Source: Spirochaetaceae bacterium (GTDB taxonomy: Bacteria; Spirochaetota; Spirochaetia; SZUA-6; Bin103). Taken from it: DNA of 33,575 nucleotides. Both the position numbers and the translations under genes were made by a program. The DNA lies in contig JAPPNY010000026.1 of the NCBI GenBank assembly GCA_028818385.1, positions 1 to 33,575 of the forward strand. The letters are read 5' to 3'. This document shows positions 15,486 through 23,452 of this stretch, one piece after another. A model generated the notes under the pieces. It saw only the letters and a program-made list of their open reading frames with translations. It ran no database searches and was not told the origin of the DNA. Position 1 is the first letter of the stretch; every line of letters begins with the position of its first letter.

Positions 15486-18223
15486 TAGTGCAGAGCCTCG
15501 GCCCGCTCGATGCTGTCCACCCGATAATGAAACGGCTTCTCGTTGATCGTGAACTCCAGCACATCGTCGGGGCGGTGATTCCACAGCTCGGCGCCGAGCG
15601 GGGACAGATACGAGATCACGTTTCTCGCCGGGTCCGATTCCCACGGACCGAGGATGGTGAAGTGCTCGTTATCGCCGGTGGCGACGTTGGTCAGACGCAC
15701 CGTGGTCCCGAATGACACCGTCTGATCGTCGACCTGACCGGAGTCGAAGATCTGTGCCTCCTGCAGCTCTTCCTGGAGCCGTGACGCGGAGCTCTTCAGC
15801 AGCTCCTGCTTCTCGAGCGCGGCCTTGTATTCGGCGTTCTCGCGCAGGTCTCCCTTCTGCATCGCCAGGCCGATCTCCTTGGAGTTGAGCGGGATCTCCA
15901 TCTCGATCAGGTGGCGAAGCTCGCGCTGCTTGGTTTCGTAACCGCCGCGCGTGACCAACAGGCCGGCGCGCGTGCGTTCCACTGCCAGCGGTTCGCCGAC
16001 CGACTCGAACTCGGGAAACCGATCCGTGATCTTCTCCTTGAGACGGATCTTGATCGACGGATCCAGGTGCTCGATGTCGGCGACCATCGAATGGACGCGG
16101 GTGATCGTGTCCAGGTCTGCCAGGAGGGTAAAGCGGAGCAGGTTGCCGTCCTTGAACAGGTAGTCGTGGATCTGCTTGTTGAGGCGTCGGCCGGCGGAGA
16201 CGTCGCGCCTGTTCTCGATGTCGCGGTAGGTGAGATCGAGCAGGTGGATCAGCGCGGTCAGGCACTTCTCCTGCCTGGCGGCCACGCTCGTGAACCAGGC
16301 TTCGTCTTCGCAATTGCGCAACAGCCATACGAACGGCTCGCGCAGGTCGCGATAGCTTTCGAACACCTTGGCGACGATCCGCTCCAGTGAATCGAACTCC
16401 TTGTTGTTGATGAGGGCGTCCACCAGCAGCCGGCTCGGCTGCAGATAGAAGAAACGGGAGTAGACCGCCGGCCAGTCCGCGACCTCCTCGCGCACGTGCG
16501 CGAGGAAGTCCTTGCGCAGCTCATTGTTGTCCAGTGCCAGGAACAATTCCTCCAGATCGTCGACCTGTCCGAGCAGGTCGGCGAACTCCAGGTCGACATC
16601 GGTGGCGAGGTAGGGATGCTTCTTGCCGATCTGCTGTACCAGGAGGAAGCTCGCGATCACCTGATCGTTGGCCACCGTGTACGCCTTCAGGAACCCGCTG
16701 AAGTAGGAGAACATCTCGCTGAAGTACTCGGAGTCGGGACTGGCGTTCTGCAGGTAGTCCTGCAGGATGGAGACCCGTCCGAAGAACGACTTTTCCGCCG
16801 AGAACTTGTTGAACGTCTTCTCCTCGTAGGAGATCGGGGTGTCGCGCACCACATACGTGTCCAGCTTCTCCTCGTGGCTGCCGAAGGACGGGTCGGTCTT
16901 CAGAATGCGTCGCGCCGCCGTGCTCCACTTGGACCACTCGGAGGCGGTCAGAATACGGGGGACGAGCTCCATCTTGATGCGCTTCATGTCCGCCTGATTG
17001 CCGAAACTCCGGATGATGGAACGCAGGGTAGCCGCCGGATCGCTCTTGACGCTGTCCCGCAGCCTGGTGCGGGAGGTGGTGGCCTTCTGCACCCAGAAGT
17101 GGTCCCTGGCCAGGATCTTCAGTGCGCTGACGGCCATCTTCAGCGACATCCGGTGGTTGCGTTTCTTGGGAAAGTCGACGGTGATCTCATCATCGTCGAT
17201 CGCGGAGATTCGCCCTATGCCCCAACTGCGGTGGAACACGAAGTTGCCGGCGTCGAAGGCGATGTGCTTCTCGAAGTCCGCGATCGCTTCCTGGGCGTTG
17301 CGCCACGCCTGAGTCAGGTTGGAAATGCGCAGGTACTCGTCCAGATGGCTGTGGCCGGCGTGCTTCTCGGTATACGCCTCGGCGATCTGGGCGCGCGCCT
17401 CCGCGTTCTTCGGCTCATAGCGCAGAATGCGCTTGAGGATCTCGATGGTGGTGTCCCAGTCCTCCTTCTCGTAGGAGTGGGGATACAGCGCCTCCAGAAG
17501 CGCCACGGCCCGTTCCTCGCTGACTGTGCGGGCGACCTTGCGCTCGAGTTGCAGATAGAACTCCGTATCGTCCGGACGGTGCTCGATCAGGCGCTCCCAC
17601 ACCTCCTTGATGTTCGCGTAGTTCCGCTTGTTGATATAGCGGTGCAGCGCCTTTCGGTAGTAATTGACCGCGCCGCCGATGTCGCCCGCCTGCTCGCGGT
17701 TGCGGGCGAGCACCTTGACGAAGTCCGCCTCTTCGTAGTCGACGCGTATCAGCCGCTCGTACACCTCGAGTTTCGACGCTTCCTCGTTCTTGTTGTCGTA
17801 GCTCTCGGCGAGCGTTCTCAGCGCGAAGCGGTTCTCTCCGAACTCGAGGATGCGGTTGCACAGATACTCGACGATATTCCACTTGTGGTTGTCGGTGAAG
17901 ATGTTCACCAGCAGAACCAGGTTGGAGTCGTCCACCAGTCGGCGGCCGATCGACACGATGCCGGACAGGTACAGGGCGATGATGCTGTTGCGATTGCTGC
18001 GCAGGTGCTCTTCGCAGAGCTCCAACAGCTCCGTCTCGCAGTCTTCCTTCCTCGCGTCCTCCAGCAAGCTGTCGAGTTCGACGAAGTTGGACGTCACGTA
18101 GCTGTTCAGCGCAGCTCGGGTCCACTTTTCCTGATTGAGCAGCTCGGTGACCTTGGTGGTCAGGCTGCCGGCGGCGCCATCGGACGCGGTCCTTGTCGGT
18201 GTATCCGTCACGGTAGGAGTCAT
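15485..18223 (-). CDS. greA: Large GreA/GreB-domain transcription factor, spirochaete type
   Basis: About 912 residues, nearly six times a normal GreA. Only the last 160 residues match GreA: a coiled coil with GDLRENAEYKAALEKQ near residue 790, carrying the acidic tip residues that enter the RNA polymerase secondary channel to stimulate transcript cleavage, then the FKBP-like C-domain. Residues 1-300 are helical and TPR-like (YYRKALHRYINKRNYANIKEVWERLIEHRP). At about 325-375 a segment (FVFHRSWGIGRISAIDDDEITVDF) resembles CarD/TRCF-type polymerase-binding folds; that is inference. The middle 400-750 is unassigned helix. ATG 18223 is preferred because GAGGT lies just upstream; ATG 18262 is possible. 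It follows the TPR gene in one operon. Confidence 0.9.
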   Translation of the reverse strand: MTPTVTDTPTRTASDGAAGSLTTKVTELLNQEKWTRAALNSYVTSNFVELDSLLEDARKEDCETELLELCEEHLRSNRNSIIALYLSGIVSIGRRLVDDSNLVLLVNIFTDNHKWNIVEYLCNRILEFGENRFALRTLAESYDNKNEEASKLEVYERLIRVDYEEADFVKVLARNREQAGDIGGAVNYYRKALHRYINKRNYANIKEVWERLIEHRPDDTEFYLQLERKVARTVSEERAVALLEALYPHSYEKEDWDTTIEILKRILRYEPKNAEARAQIAEAYTEKHAGHSHLDEYLRISNLTQAWRNAQEAIADFEKHIAFDAGNFVFHRSWGIGRISAIDDDEITVDFPKKRNHRMSLKMAVSALKILARDHFWVQKATTSRTRLRDSVKSDPAATLRSIIRSFGNQADMKRIKMELVPRILTASEWSKWSTAARRILKTDPSFGSHEEKLDTYVVRDTPISYEEKTFNKFSAEKSFFGRVSILQDYLQNASPDSEYFSEMFSYFSGFLKAYTVANDQVIASFLLVQQIGKKHPYLATDVDLEFADLLGQVDDLEELFLALDNNELRKDFLAHVREEVADWPAVYSRFFYLQPSRLLVDALINNKEFDSLERIVAKVFESYRDLREPFVWLLRNCEDEAWFTSVAARQEKCLTALIHLLDLTYRDIENRRDVSAGRRLNKQIHDYLFKDGNLLRFTLLADLDTITRVHSMVADIEHLDPSIKIRLKEKITDRFPEFESVGEPLAVERTRAGLLVTRGGYETKQRELRHLIEMEIPLNSKEIGLAMQKGDLRENAEYKAALEKQELLKSSASRLQEELQEAQIFDSGQVDDQTVSFGTTVRLTNVATGDNEHFTILGPWESDPARNVISYLSPLGAELWNHRPDDVLEFTINEKPFHYRVDSIERAEALH

Positions 18224-18296
18224 GCTTACCTCGGTTTCGGCGCCTCCATGTGGCACCGGCATTGTTTTCCCATCAGAGGGTGTCTTGTCGTCTCGA

Positions 18297-19250
18297 CTAT
18301 CGTACGTACTCGTCGTGAACCTGGCGGTCCAGATCGCGGATCTTCGTCAGCACTTCGCGGACGCGCGGCTTCGCTTCGCCGGTCACGATGAAATGGTCGA
18401 TGAGCCAGAAGTAGTGGTTGAGCAGTCCCGGGGTAACCTCCGGCGGCGCTTCGCCTGCGGCGACCTGTCGTTCCATGGCGAAGATGGTCTGCTTGAGGCG
18501 TCCCAGCTCCAGCGGCTTGAGCTCGCGCTTCACCGTAAACACGCCGTGGAGCGTGGCGTATACCGGCAGCCACGAGGCGATCTCCTGACGCGTCCGGCCG
18601 GCCTGCTCCATCGTCACGATCAGCCGCCGGATGACCGGTGCCTCCAGCCGCTCGAGATGGATCGACTCGGCTCCGATGAAGAATGCTTCCCGGAACAGCA
18701 CCCGCGAAAAGCGGTCTTCATTGACCAGCCCGTAACAGTCCGCCAGCTCGGCCAGGATCTCCGGTGAACGGCGCTGCTTTCTGCTTGCGGTCTCCAGGTG
18801 TTCGATGGCGCTGGCGTAGTTTCCCAAGCCCTTGTAGGTACGGCCGATGCGCAGCAGCAGGTCTGCGTCCTCCCGCTCCGGATGCGCCTCCAGGAGGTTG
18901 CGGTATCCCCGCAGGCACTCGGTCATCACATACCGCCGGATGTCGAACAACGTGCGCTCCGACATGTCCTCCAAGCGTCGGGCGAACGGCTGAAAGAGTT
19001 CCCACTGCTGCTCCAGGTACTCGGCCCGCTCGTACGGGTCGTCGATGGTAGCCAGGCGCGCCTCGCGATCCTGCCAGAACATCGCGCACTTCAACGCCGA
19101 CGCGACGCTGGTGAGCCCGGCGTCCAGACGCAGGGCTCGCTCCAGCACACGGATCGCCTTGGCGAAGGCGCCTTCGCGGAAACACGCGTCCGCGCGATTG
19201 ACGAGATGTGCGACTTCGTCGGCCGTAAAACTGAGTTGCCGCTCGGCCAT
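18297..19250 (-). CDS. TPR-containing protein upstream of greA-like gene
   Basis: 317-residue, soluble, all-helical protein with no signal peptide or membrane segment. TPR-like pairs are visible at about 12-45 (VNRADACFREGAFAKAIRVLERALRLD) and 128-165 (LLLRIGRTYKGLGNYASAIEHLETASR), with weaker ones after. The rest is charged helix without known catalytic motifs. It starts at ATG 19250 and is co-transcribed with the large GreA-domain protein 73 bases downstream. That pairing, together with the TPR-like N-domain of the GreA protein, suggests a shared scaffold role around transcription, which is inference. The specific function is unknown. Confidence 0.85.
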   Translation of the reverse strand: MAERQLSFTADEVAHLVNRADACFREGAFAKAIRVLERALRLDAGLTSVASALKCAMFWQDREARLATIDDPYERAEYLEQQWELFQPFARRLEDMSERTLFDIRRYVMTECLRGYRNLLEAHPEREDADLLLRIGRTYKGLGNYASAIEHLETASRKQRRSPEILAELADCYGLVNEDRFSRVLFREAFFIGAESIHLERLEAPVIRRLIVTMEQAGRTRQEIASWLPVYATLHGVFTVKRELKPLELGRLKQTIFAMERQVAAGEAPPEVTPGLLNHYFWLIDHFIVTGEAKPRVREVLTKIRDLDRQVHDEYVR

Positions 19251-19263
19251 CCGGATGAATTCA

Positions 19264-19293
19264 AGTATGCGCCGGGAGAGGTCCCGAGGTCAA
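19264..19293 (-). promoter_or_regulatory. Sigma-70-type promoter for TPR-greA operon, with palindrome on -35
   Basis: Read on the - strand: -35 TTGACC (19293-19288), an 18-base spacer, and -10 CATACT (19269-19264). The expected start point is a few bases before the TPR ATG at 19250, so the leader would be very short. A perfect CGAGG-TCAAAT-CCTCG inverted repeat (19285-19300) covers the -35 box and could be an operator. It superficially resembles a tRNA T-arm but has no matching tRNA around it. Confidence 0.55.
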
Positions 19294-19342
19294 ATCCTCG
19301 CGCCTCCTGTGCACGCCCGCGCAGCGGCGCTACGATGCCGCC

Positions 19343-20050
19343 ATGGACGTCCGGCGGGCACCGAATCGGGTGCGGGTGGCGCCGTCGCTGTTGTCGGCCG
19401 ACTTCGGCCATCTGGCACGGGCGCTGGCGACCGTCGAGGAGGCGCCTGCGGATCTGCTGCACCTCGACGTCATGGACGGCAGCTTCGTCGACGAGATCAC
19501 CTTCGGCGCCAAGCTGGTCGCCGACCTGCGTCCCCGTTCCCGGCTGCCCTTCGACGTGCACCTGATGGTGCGGGAGCCGGCGCGCCACGTCGCCCGGTTC
19601 GCCGATGCCGGCGCCGACCTGGTCACCGTGCACCTGGAAGCGTGCCGTGACGCCGGAGACGATCCGCGGGCGCTCCTGCAGGCGATCCGGGACTCGGGAA
19701 TACGGGCCGGGATCGCCGTCTCGCCGCCCACGCCGGCAGCAGCCCTGGAGCCGCTGCTGGACGTCATCGACCTGGCGCTGGTCATGACGGTACCTCCCGG
19801 CGCCGGCGGCCAGGAACTCATTCCGGCGTGTCTGGAAAAGGCGCGGGAACTCGCGGAGCGCCGGCACCGGGCACGCCACTCGTTCTGGATCTCCACGGAT
19901 GGGGGCCTGCATCGCGGCAACGTCGGCTCTGCCGTTGCGGCAGGCATCGACGTCGCCGTGATCGGGTCGGCGATCTGGCGGGCGGCCGTGCCCGCCGACG
20001 AGATTCGCGCCATCCGGGCGGCGGTCGATGCCCGCGCCGGCGCGGCGTGA
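19343..20050 (+). CDS. rpe: Ribulose-phosphate 3-epimerase
   Basis: Interconverts ribulose-5-phosphate and xylulose-5-phosphate in the pentose phosphate pathway; TIM-barrel metalloenzyme. The 235-residue product has the expected length. Motifs are APSLLSADFGHL, LHLDVMDGSFVDEITFG (metal His and catalytic Asp), FDVHLMV, LVMTVPPGAGGQ and STDGGLHRGNVGSAVAAGIDVAVIGSAIW (second catalytic Asp and phosphate-binding end). The loop MTVPPGAGGQ differs from the common MTVNPGFGGQ, so this is a somewhat divergent member. The ATG has no Shine-Dalgarno. A TACGAT -10-like hexamer (19331-19336) ends six bases before it, so a leaderless mRNA is possible. Divergent from the TPR-greA operon. Confidence 0.9.
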   Translation: MDVRRAPNRVRVAPSLLSADFGHLARALATVEEAPADLLHLDVMDGSFVDEITFGAKLVADLRPRSRLPFDVHLMVREPARHVARFADAGADLVTVHLEACRDAGDDPRALLQAIRDSGIRAGIAVSPPTPAAALEPLLDVIDLALVMTVPPGAGGQELIPACLEKARELAERRHRARHSFWISTDGGLHRGNVGSAVAAGIDVAVIGSAIWRAAVPADEIRAIRAAVDARAGAA

Positions 20051-20099
20051 GGCGGAGACGCCACGTGGCGCAGGAACCTCGGGCAGGGGCGGGTGAACG

Positions 20100-20549
20100 A
20101 TGAGAGCGGTCGTTCAGCGCGTCTCACGTTGTGCCGTGCGCCCCGCGGGCGAAGCCCCGCGGAGCCAGGGAGCCGGTCTGCTGCTCTACGTTGGGGTCGA
20201 GCGCGGCGACGGCGAGTCCGATGCTGCATACATCGCCGACAAGACGGCCGGCCTGCGCATATTCCTGGACGATGACGGGAAGATGAACCGTTCGGTCGCA
20301 CAGGCAGGCGGCGCGATCACCGTGGTATCGCAGTTCACGCTGGCCGGCGACGTCCGGCGCGGCCGGCGTCCGTCGTTCACGCAGGCGGAAGATCCGGACC
20401 GCGCGAACCAACTGTACGAGCGACTGGTGTGCCTGCTCCGAGCCGCCGGACTGCCGGTCAACACCGGGGTCTTCCGCGCCTCCATGCAGGTGGAGTCGTG
20501 CAATGAGGGACCCGTGACCATCCTCCTGGACTCCCGCCGGACGTTCTGA
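20100..20549 (+). CDS. dtd: D-aminoacyl-tRNA deacylase
   Basis: Hydrolyses D-aminoacyl-tRNAs (and glycyl-tRNA-Ala mischarge) to protect translation. The 149-residue length is typical. Signature elements are MRAVVQRVSRCAV at the N-terminus, the SQFTLAGDVRRGRRPSF active-site strand and loop, and the C-terminal NEGPVTILLDS with the Gly-cis-Pro pair that enforces chirality. ATG 20100 lies 49 bases after rpe, with a purine/G-rich stretch before it. The two genes are probably one transcript, ahead of the separate recA promoter. Confidence 0.95.
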   Translation: MRAVVQRVSRCAVRPAGEAPRSQGAGLLLYVGVERGDGESDAAYIADKTAGLRIFLDDDGKMNRSVAQAGGAITVVSQFTLAGDVRRGRRPSFTQAEDPDRANQLYERLVCLLRAAGLPVNTGVFRASMQVESCNEGPVTILLDSRRTF

Positions 20550-20590
20550 GGGTTGGAAGCGGGAACGCCCGCGAGCGCCTCCGGGCGGCG

Positions 20591-20620
20591 TTGACCGGCG
20601 CTGCTTCGTCCCGGTAGACT
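20591..20620 (+). promoter_or_regulatory. recA promoter (sigma-70-like)
   Basis: TTGACC (20591-20596), an 18-base spacer, and TAGACT (20615-20620). The predicted start near 20627 gives a leader of about 130 bases. The leader contains a CCCGG/CCGGG inverted repeat close to the strong AGGAG ribosome-binding site (20742-20746). I saw no convincing LexA box of the E. coli or Bacillus type. Confidence 0.6.
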
Positions 20621-20624
20621 GGCG

Positions 20625-20643
20625 GTGACACTGGGAGGGTCAC
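20625..20643. promoter_or_regulatory. Inverted repeat at recA transcription start
   Basis: GTGAC (20625-20629) and GTCAC (20639-20643) form a perfect 5-bp inverted repeat separated by nine bases. It begins directly downstream of the -10 hexamer and spans the predicted start point. The position fits a repressor operator (for example an atypical SOS box), but the symmetry is short and the regulator is unknown. Confidence 0.35.
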
Positions 20644-20756
20644 GTTGGCGGATTATCGACGCCGCTCCAATCCACCGAACAGAAGCGCGGCGGCGGCTGG
20701 GTGCGTATCTGTGTGCGAAGGCCCGGTCCCTGACCCGGGGAAGGAGTAGCAAGCCC

Positions 20757-21887
20757 ATGGCCAACCGTTCCGAATCCGCACTGAGGGCCCGTTCGACCGG
20801 CAGCGCCCGTTCGACCGGCAATGGCACCCGCGACACCCTGCACGCCGAACGGAGGCAGGCGCTCGACGCAGCCCGTCTACAGATCGAAAAACAGTTCGGC
20901 AAGGGATCGCTGATGCAGTTGGGGGAGGAGAGCGCCCAGCGCGATCACCCGGCGATCCACTCCGGCGCCATCCTGCTCGATGCTGCGCTCGGCGTCGGCG
21001 GCTATCCGAAAGGCCGCATCGTGGAGATCTTCGGCCCCGAGTCTTCCGGCAAGACGACGCTGGCACTGCACGCGATCGCCGAGGCGCAGCGCGCCGGTGG
21101 CATCGCCGCGTTCATCGATGCCGAGCACGCCCTCGACCCGGTCTACGCCAAGGGCCTGGGCGTGGACACCGACGAGCTGTGGGTGTCGCAACCCGACAAC
21201 GGAGAGCAGGCGCTCGAGATCGTCGAGTCCCTGGTGCGCTCCGGCGCGGTGGACATCGTGGTCGTCGACTCGGTAGCCGCGCTCACGCCCCGGGCCGAGA
21301 TCGAAGGGGAGATGGGCGACTCCCACATGGGCCTGCAGGCACGGCTGATGAGCCAGGCACTGCGCAAGCTTACCGCCACGATCGCCAAGTCCGGCACCTG
21401 CCTGATCTTCATCAACCAGATCCGCATGAAGATCGGGGTCATGTTCGGCAACCCGGAGACCACCACCGGCGGCAACGCGCTGAAGTTCTATTCGTCGGTG
21501 CGACTGGAAGTGCGCAAGATCGAAACCATTCAGCGCACCGGGGAAGACGCGATCGGCAACCGGGTTCGCATCAAGGTGGTCAAGAACAAGGTCGCGCCGC
21601 CGTTCCGCCGGGCCGAGCTGGAGATCATGTTCGGCACCGGCCTTTCCTCTTCCGGCAGCCTGCTGGAGGCGGCGCTGCAGGAGAATGTCGTCGACAAGAG
21701 CGGAACCTGGTATTCCTACGACGGGGAACGGATCGGCCAGGGCAGGGAGAACGCCAAGGCGTTTCTCGAAGCGCAGCCGGAGACGGCCGCCGCCATCGAG
21801 AGCAAGGTACGCGCGCTGCTGTTTCCGGACGCGGCGCCGCAGGCGGAACCATCGCAGAGCGACAGTGACGGCTCGAAGGAGGCCTGA
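20757..21887 (+). CDS. recA: Recombinase RecA
   Basis: ATP-dependent strand-exchange protein for homologous recombination and SOS induction. ATG 20757 with AGGAG upstream gives 376 residues; the frame is open back to GTG 20625 but that part looks non-coding. Motifs are Walker [10 protein letters not shown] at residue 93, [18 protein letters not shown], Walker [12 protein letters not shown], the L1 region [43 protein letters not shown] (L2) and RGKENAK-like GQGRENAK. Walker A is about 27 residues later than in E. coli because of a low-complexity N-terminal extension containing two 18-nt repeats ([12 protein letters not shown]). The C-tail is acidic as usual. Confidence 0.97.
   Translation: MANRSESALRARSTGSARSTGNGTRDTLHAERRQALDAARLQIEKQFGKGSLMQLGEESAQRDHPAIHSGAILLDAALGVGGYPKGRIVEIFGPESSGKTTLALHAIAEAQRAGGIAAFIDAEHALDPVYAKGLGVDTDELWVSQPDNGEQALEIVESLVRSGAVDIVVVDSVAALTPRAEIEGEMGDSHMGLQARLMSQALRKLTATIAKSGTCLIFINQIRMKIGVMFGNPETTTGGNALKFYSSVRLEVRKIETIQRTGEDAIGNRVRIKVVKNKVAPPFRRAELEIMFGTGLSSSGSLLEAALQENVVDKSGTWYSYDGERIGQGRENAKAFLEAQPETAAAIESKVRALLFPDAAPQAEPSQSDSDGSKEA
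20787..20822 (+). repeat. 18-nt in-frame tandem duplication in recA N-terminus
   Basis: The two units at 20787-20804 and 20805-20822 differ only in the last two bases and encode ARSTGS and ARSTGN. They lie in an Arg/Ser/Thr-rich extension ahead of the conserved RecA helix, so the core fold is not disturbed. Confidence 0.9.
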
Positions 21888-21970
21888 CGGCCAGCCTCCA
21901 GTGGCCGCTCGTCCGGGGAGGGGAGGGAGCGATCAGCGAACGATACTCGGGCGACGCCACCGGGAGCGGC

Positions 21971-22684
21971 ATGTGCTACCGGCTCGGCGACTTCGACGGG
22001 CCGCTCGACCTGCTGCTGCACTTGGTGCGGAGCGCCCAGATCAACATCTGGAACATCCCGATCGCCGCCATCACCGAACAGTACCTGGCAGTGCTCGATG
22101 CCTCGGACGACCTCGACCTGGAGCGGACCACGGACTTTTACCGCATGGCTGCGACGCTGCTGCATATCAAGTCGCGGATGCTGCTGCCGGTCGGCAGTGC
22201 CGCGGGCGGAAGCGATGATGAAGACGACCCGCGCGCCGAACTTGTCGAGCAACTCATCGAGTACCGGCGGTTGCGCCTGCTCGGTGAGGCACTCTCCGAG
22301 CGCTTCGAGCCGCGCGAGTGGCACATAGAGCCGGAACGCCGCGTCCACACGGCACAGGAGGCCCTGGAAGATGAGGACGACGACGCGGAGATGGACGGAT
22401 CGATCGCCGAGCTGGTCGAAGTCTATCGCGAGCTGCGGTCCGGGATCGCCGATGCCGTGCCTTTCGACCTGCATGACGGCGTGACCGTGGCGGAGAAGGT
22501 GACGCTGCTGCGCGAACGGTTAGACCGCCAGGAGCGCGTGAGGTTCGCCGTCCTGATCGGCATGGGATCCGCGGTGGAGCTGGTCTGCGCCCTGCTCGCG
22601 ATCCTGGAAGTGGTCAAGGCCGGGCGGGCCCGGGTTGTCCAGCACACCCCGTTCGCCGAGATTTCGCTGGTGGCCAGGCGATGA
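21971..22684 (+). CDS. scpA: Segregation and condensation protein A
   Basis: Kleisin subunit that bridges SMC heads in the bacterial condensin complex with ScpB. The 237-residue product has the kleisin N-terminus (FDGPLDLLLHLVRSAQINIWNIPIAAITEQYL), the MAATLLHIKSRMLLP helix, a central acidic linker (about 75-150) and a C-terminal winged-helix segment (AVELVCALLAILEVVKAGRARVVQ). The chosen ATG is preceded by GGAG. An exceptionally G-rich stretch (21914-21929) between recA and scpA looks like a second strong ribosome-binding site but has no in-frame standard start at the right distance. The end overlaps scpB (ATGA). Confidence 0.94.
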   Translation: MCYRLGDFDGPLDLLLHLVRSAQINIWNIPIAAITEQYLAVLDASDDLDLERTTDFYRMAATLLHIKSRMLLPVGSAAGGSDDEDDPRAELVEQLIEYRRLRLLGEALSERFEPREWHIEPERRVHTAQEALEDEDDDAEMDGSIAELVEVYRELRSGIADAVPFDLHDGVTVAEKVTLLRERLDRQERVRFAVLIGMGSAVELVCALLAILEVVKAGRARVVQHTPFAEISLVARR

Positions 22685-23451
22685 GCCCCGACGACCGAAT
22701 CTCCCGGCAGGCCGGCGGGGACGCGGTCGCCGTTCGTGATCCGCGCGTCCCCGTCCCCCCGGGGAGATCGCCGAACGGCGTGCACCTGGAGGTCTCCGCG
22801 CCGGCGAACGGCTCCGGCAACGGGCACGGGCGCACGACGCCGGTGGATGTCGCGCCCGCGGCCGCCAAACAGGAGGATGCCGCTGCCGAACGCGATGGAT
22901 CGAACGGATGCCATCTCCCCGCCGGCAGCGCGCCGGTCGTCGAAGCTGCCCTGCTGCTGGAAGGCCATCCGGCGACGCCCGCGCGGCTCGCGCGGATCAC
23001 CGGCCTGCCCGTTCGGGAGATAGAGCACGCCCTGACCATGCTGCGCCAGCGCTACGCGGCCCCGGAATTCGGCCTGCAGGTTGCCCGCGTCGCCGACAGC
23101 TACTCGCTCATGCCCAAGGCGGAATTGTGGGAACGGCTGCGTCATCACTACGGCACCGACTCCGGCAGAAAATTGTCGCGTGCGGCCATGGAGACCCTTA
23201 CCATCGTCGCCTACTCGCAACCGGTGACGCGAAGCCAGATCGAGGCGATGCGCGGGGTTTCCGCCGACGCGATGATCCGGCTGCTGAACGACCGGCAACT
23301 GATTCGCGCGGTCGGGTACAAGGAGGACTCGGTGGGCCGTCCGACCCTGTTCGGCACCACCAACCGATTCCTCGAGAGCTTCGGTCTGGAGACGATCGAT
23401 GACCTGCCGAAGCTGGACGAGGTGGAAGAGAGCAGGTTCCGGCGAACCTGA
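22681..23451 (+). CDS. scpB: Segregation and condensation protein B
   Basis: Winged-helix partner of ScpA in the SMC condensin. The core from about residue 85 is typical: VVEAALLLEGHPATPARLARITGL, the LSRAAMETLTIVAYSQPVTRSQIEAMRGVSAD signature, and RLLNDRQLIRAVGYKEDSVGRPTLFGTT. The first 80 residues are a Gly/Ala/Pro-rich, probably disordered extension that most ScpB proteins lack. ATG start in a 4-base overlap with scpA, so the two subunits are probably translationally coupled. The next gene begins one base after its stop. Confidence 0.94.
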   Translation: MSPDDRISRQAGGDAVAVRDPRVPVPPGRSPNGVHLEVSAPANGSGNGHGRTTPVDVAPAAAKQEDAAAERDGSNGCHLPAGSAPVVEAALLLEGHPATPARLARITGLPVREIEHALTMLRQRYAAPEFGLQVARVADSYSLMPKAELWERLRHHYGTDSGRKLSRAAMETLTIVAYSQPVTRSQIEAMRGVSADAMIRLLNDRQLIRAVGYKEDSVGRPTLFGTTNRFLESFGLETIDDLPKLDEVEESRFRRT

Positions 23452-23452
23452 C

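Noticed and set aside
16496..18391. 631-codon + strand open frame opposite the greA-like gene
   Set aside because: Antisense shadow; the - strand protein has the GreA signature and sensible helical composition.
19285..19300. tRNA T-arm-like sequence (CGAGG-TCAAAT-CCTCG)
   Set aside because: The loop is only six bases and no acceptor, D or anticodon arm can be formed with the flanks. It sits on a promoter -35 box, so an operator-type palindrome is a better reading.
20676..20690. Possible LexA box (CGAAC half-site) upstream of recA
   Set aside because: Only one half of the Bacillus-type CGAAC-N4-GTTCG site is present and the second half does not match.
20625..20756. In-frame extension of recA to GTG 20625
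   Set aside because: This start would coincide with the predicted transcription start, it has no ribosome-binding site, and the encoded residues do not resemble RecA. ATG 20757 has AGGAG at good spacing.
21914..21930. Very G-rich stretch before scpA as an alternative ribosome-binding site or G-quadruplex
   Set aside because: No ATG, GTG or TTG in the scpA frame follows at 5-12 bases, and the G-runs are too irregular for a confident quadruplex.
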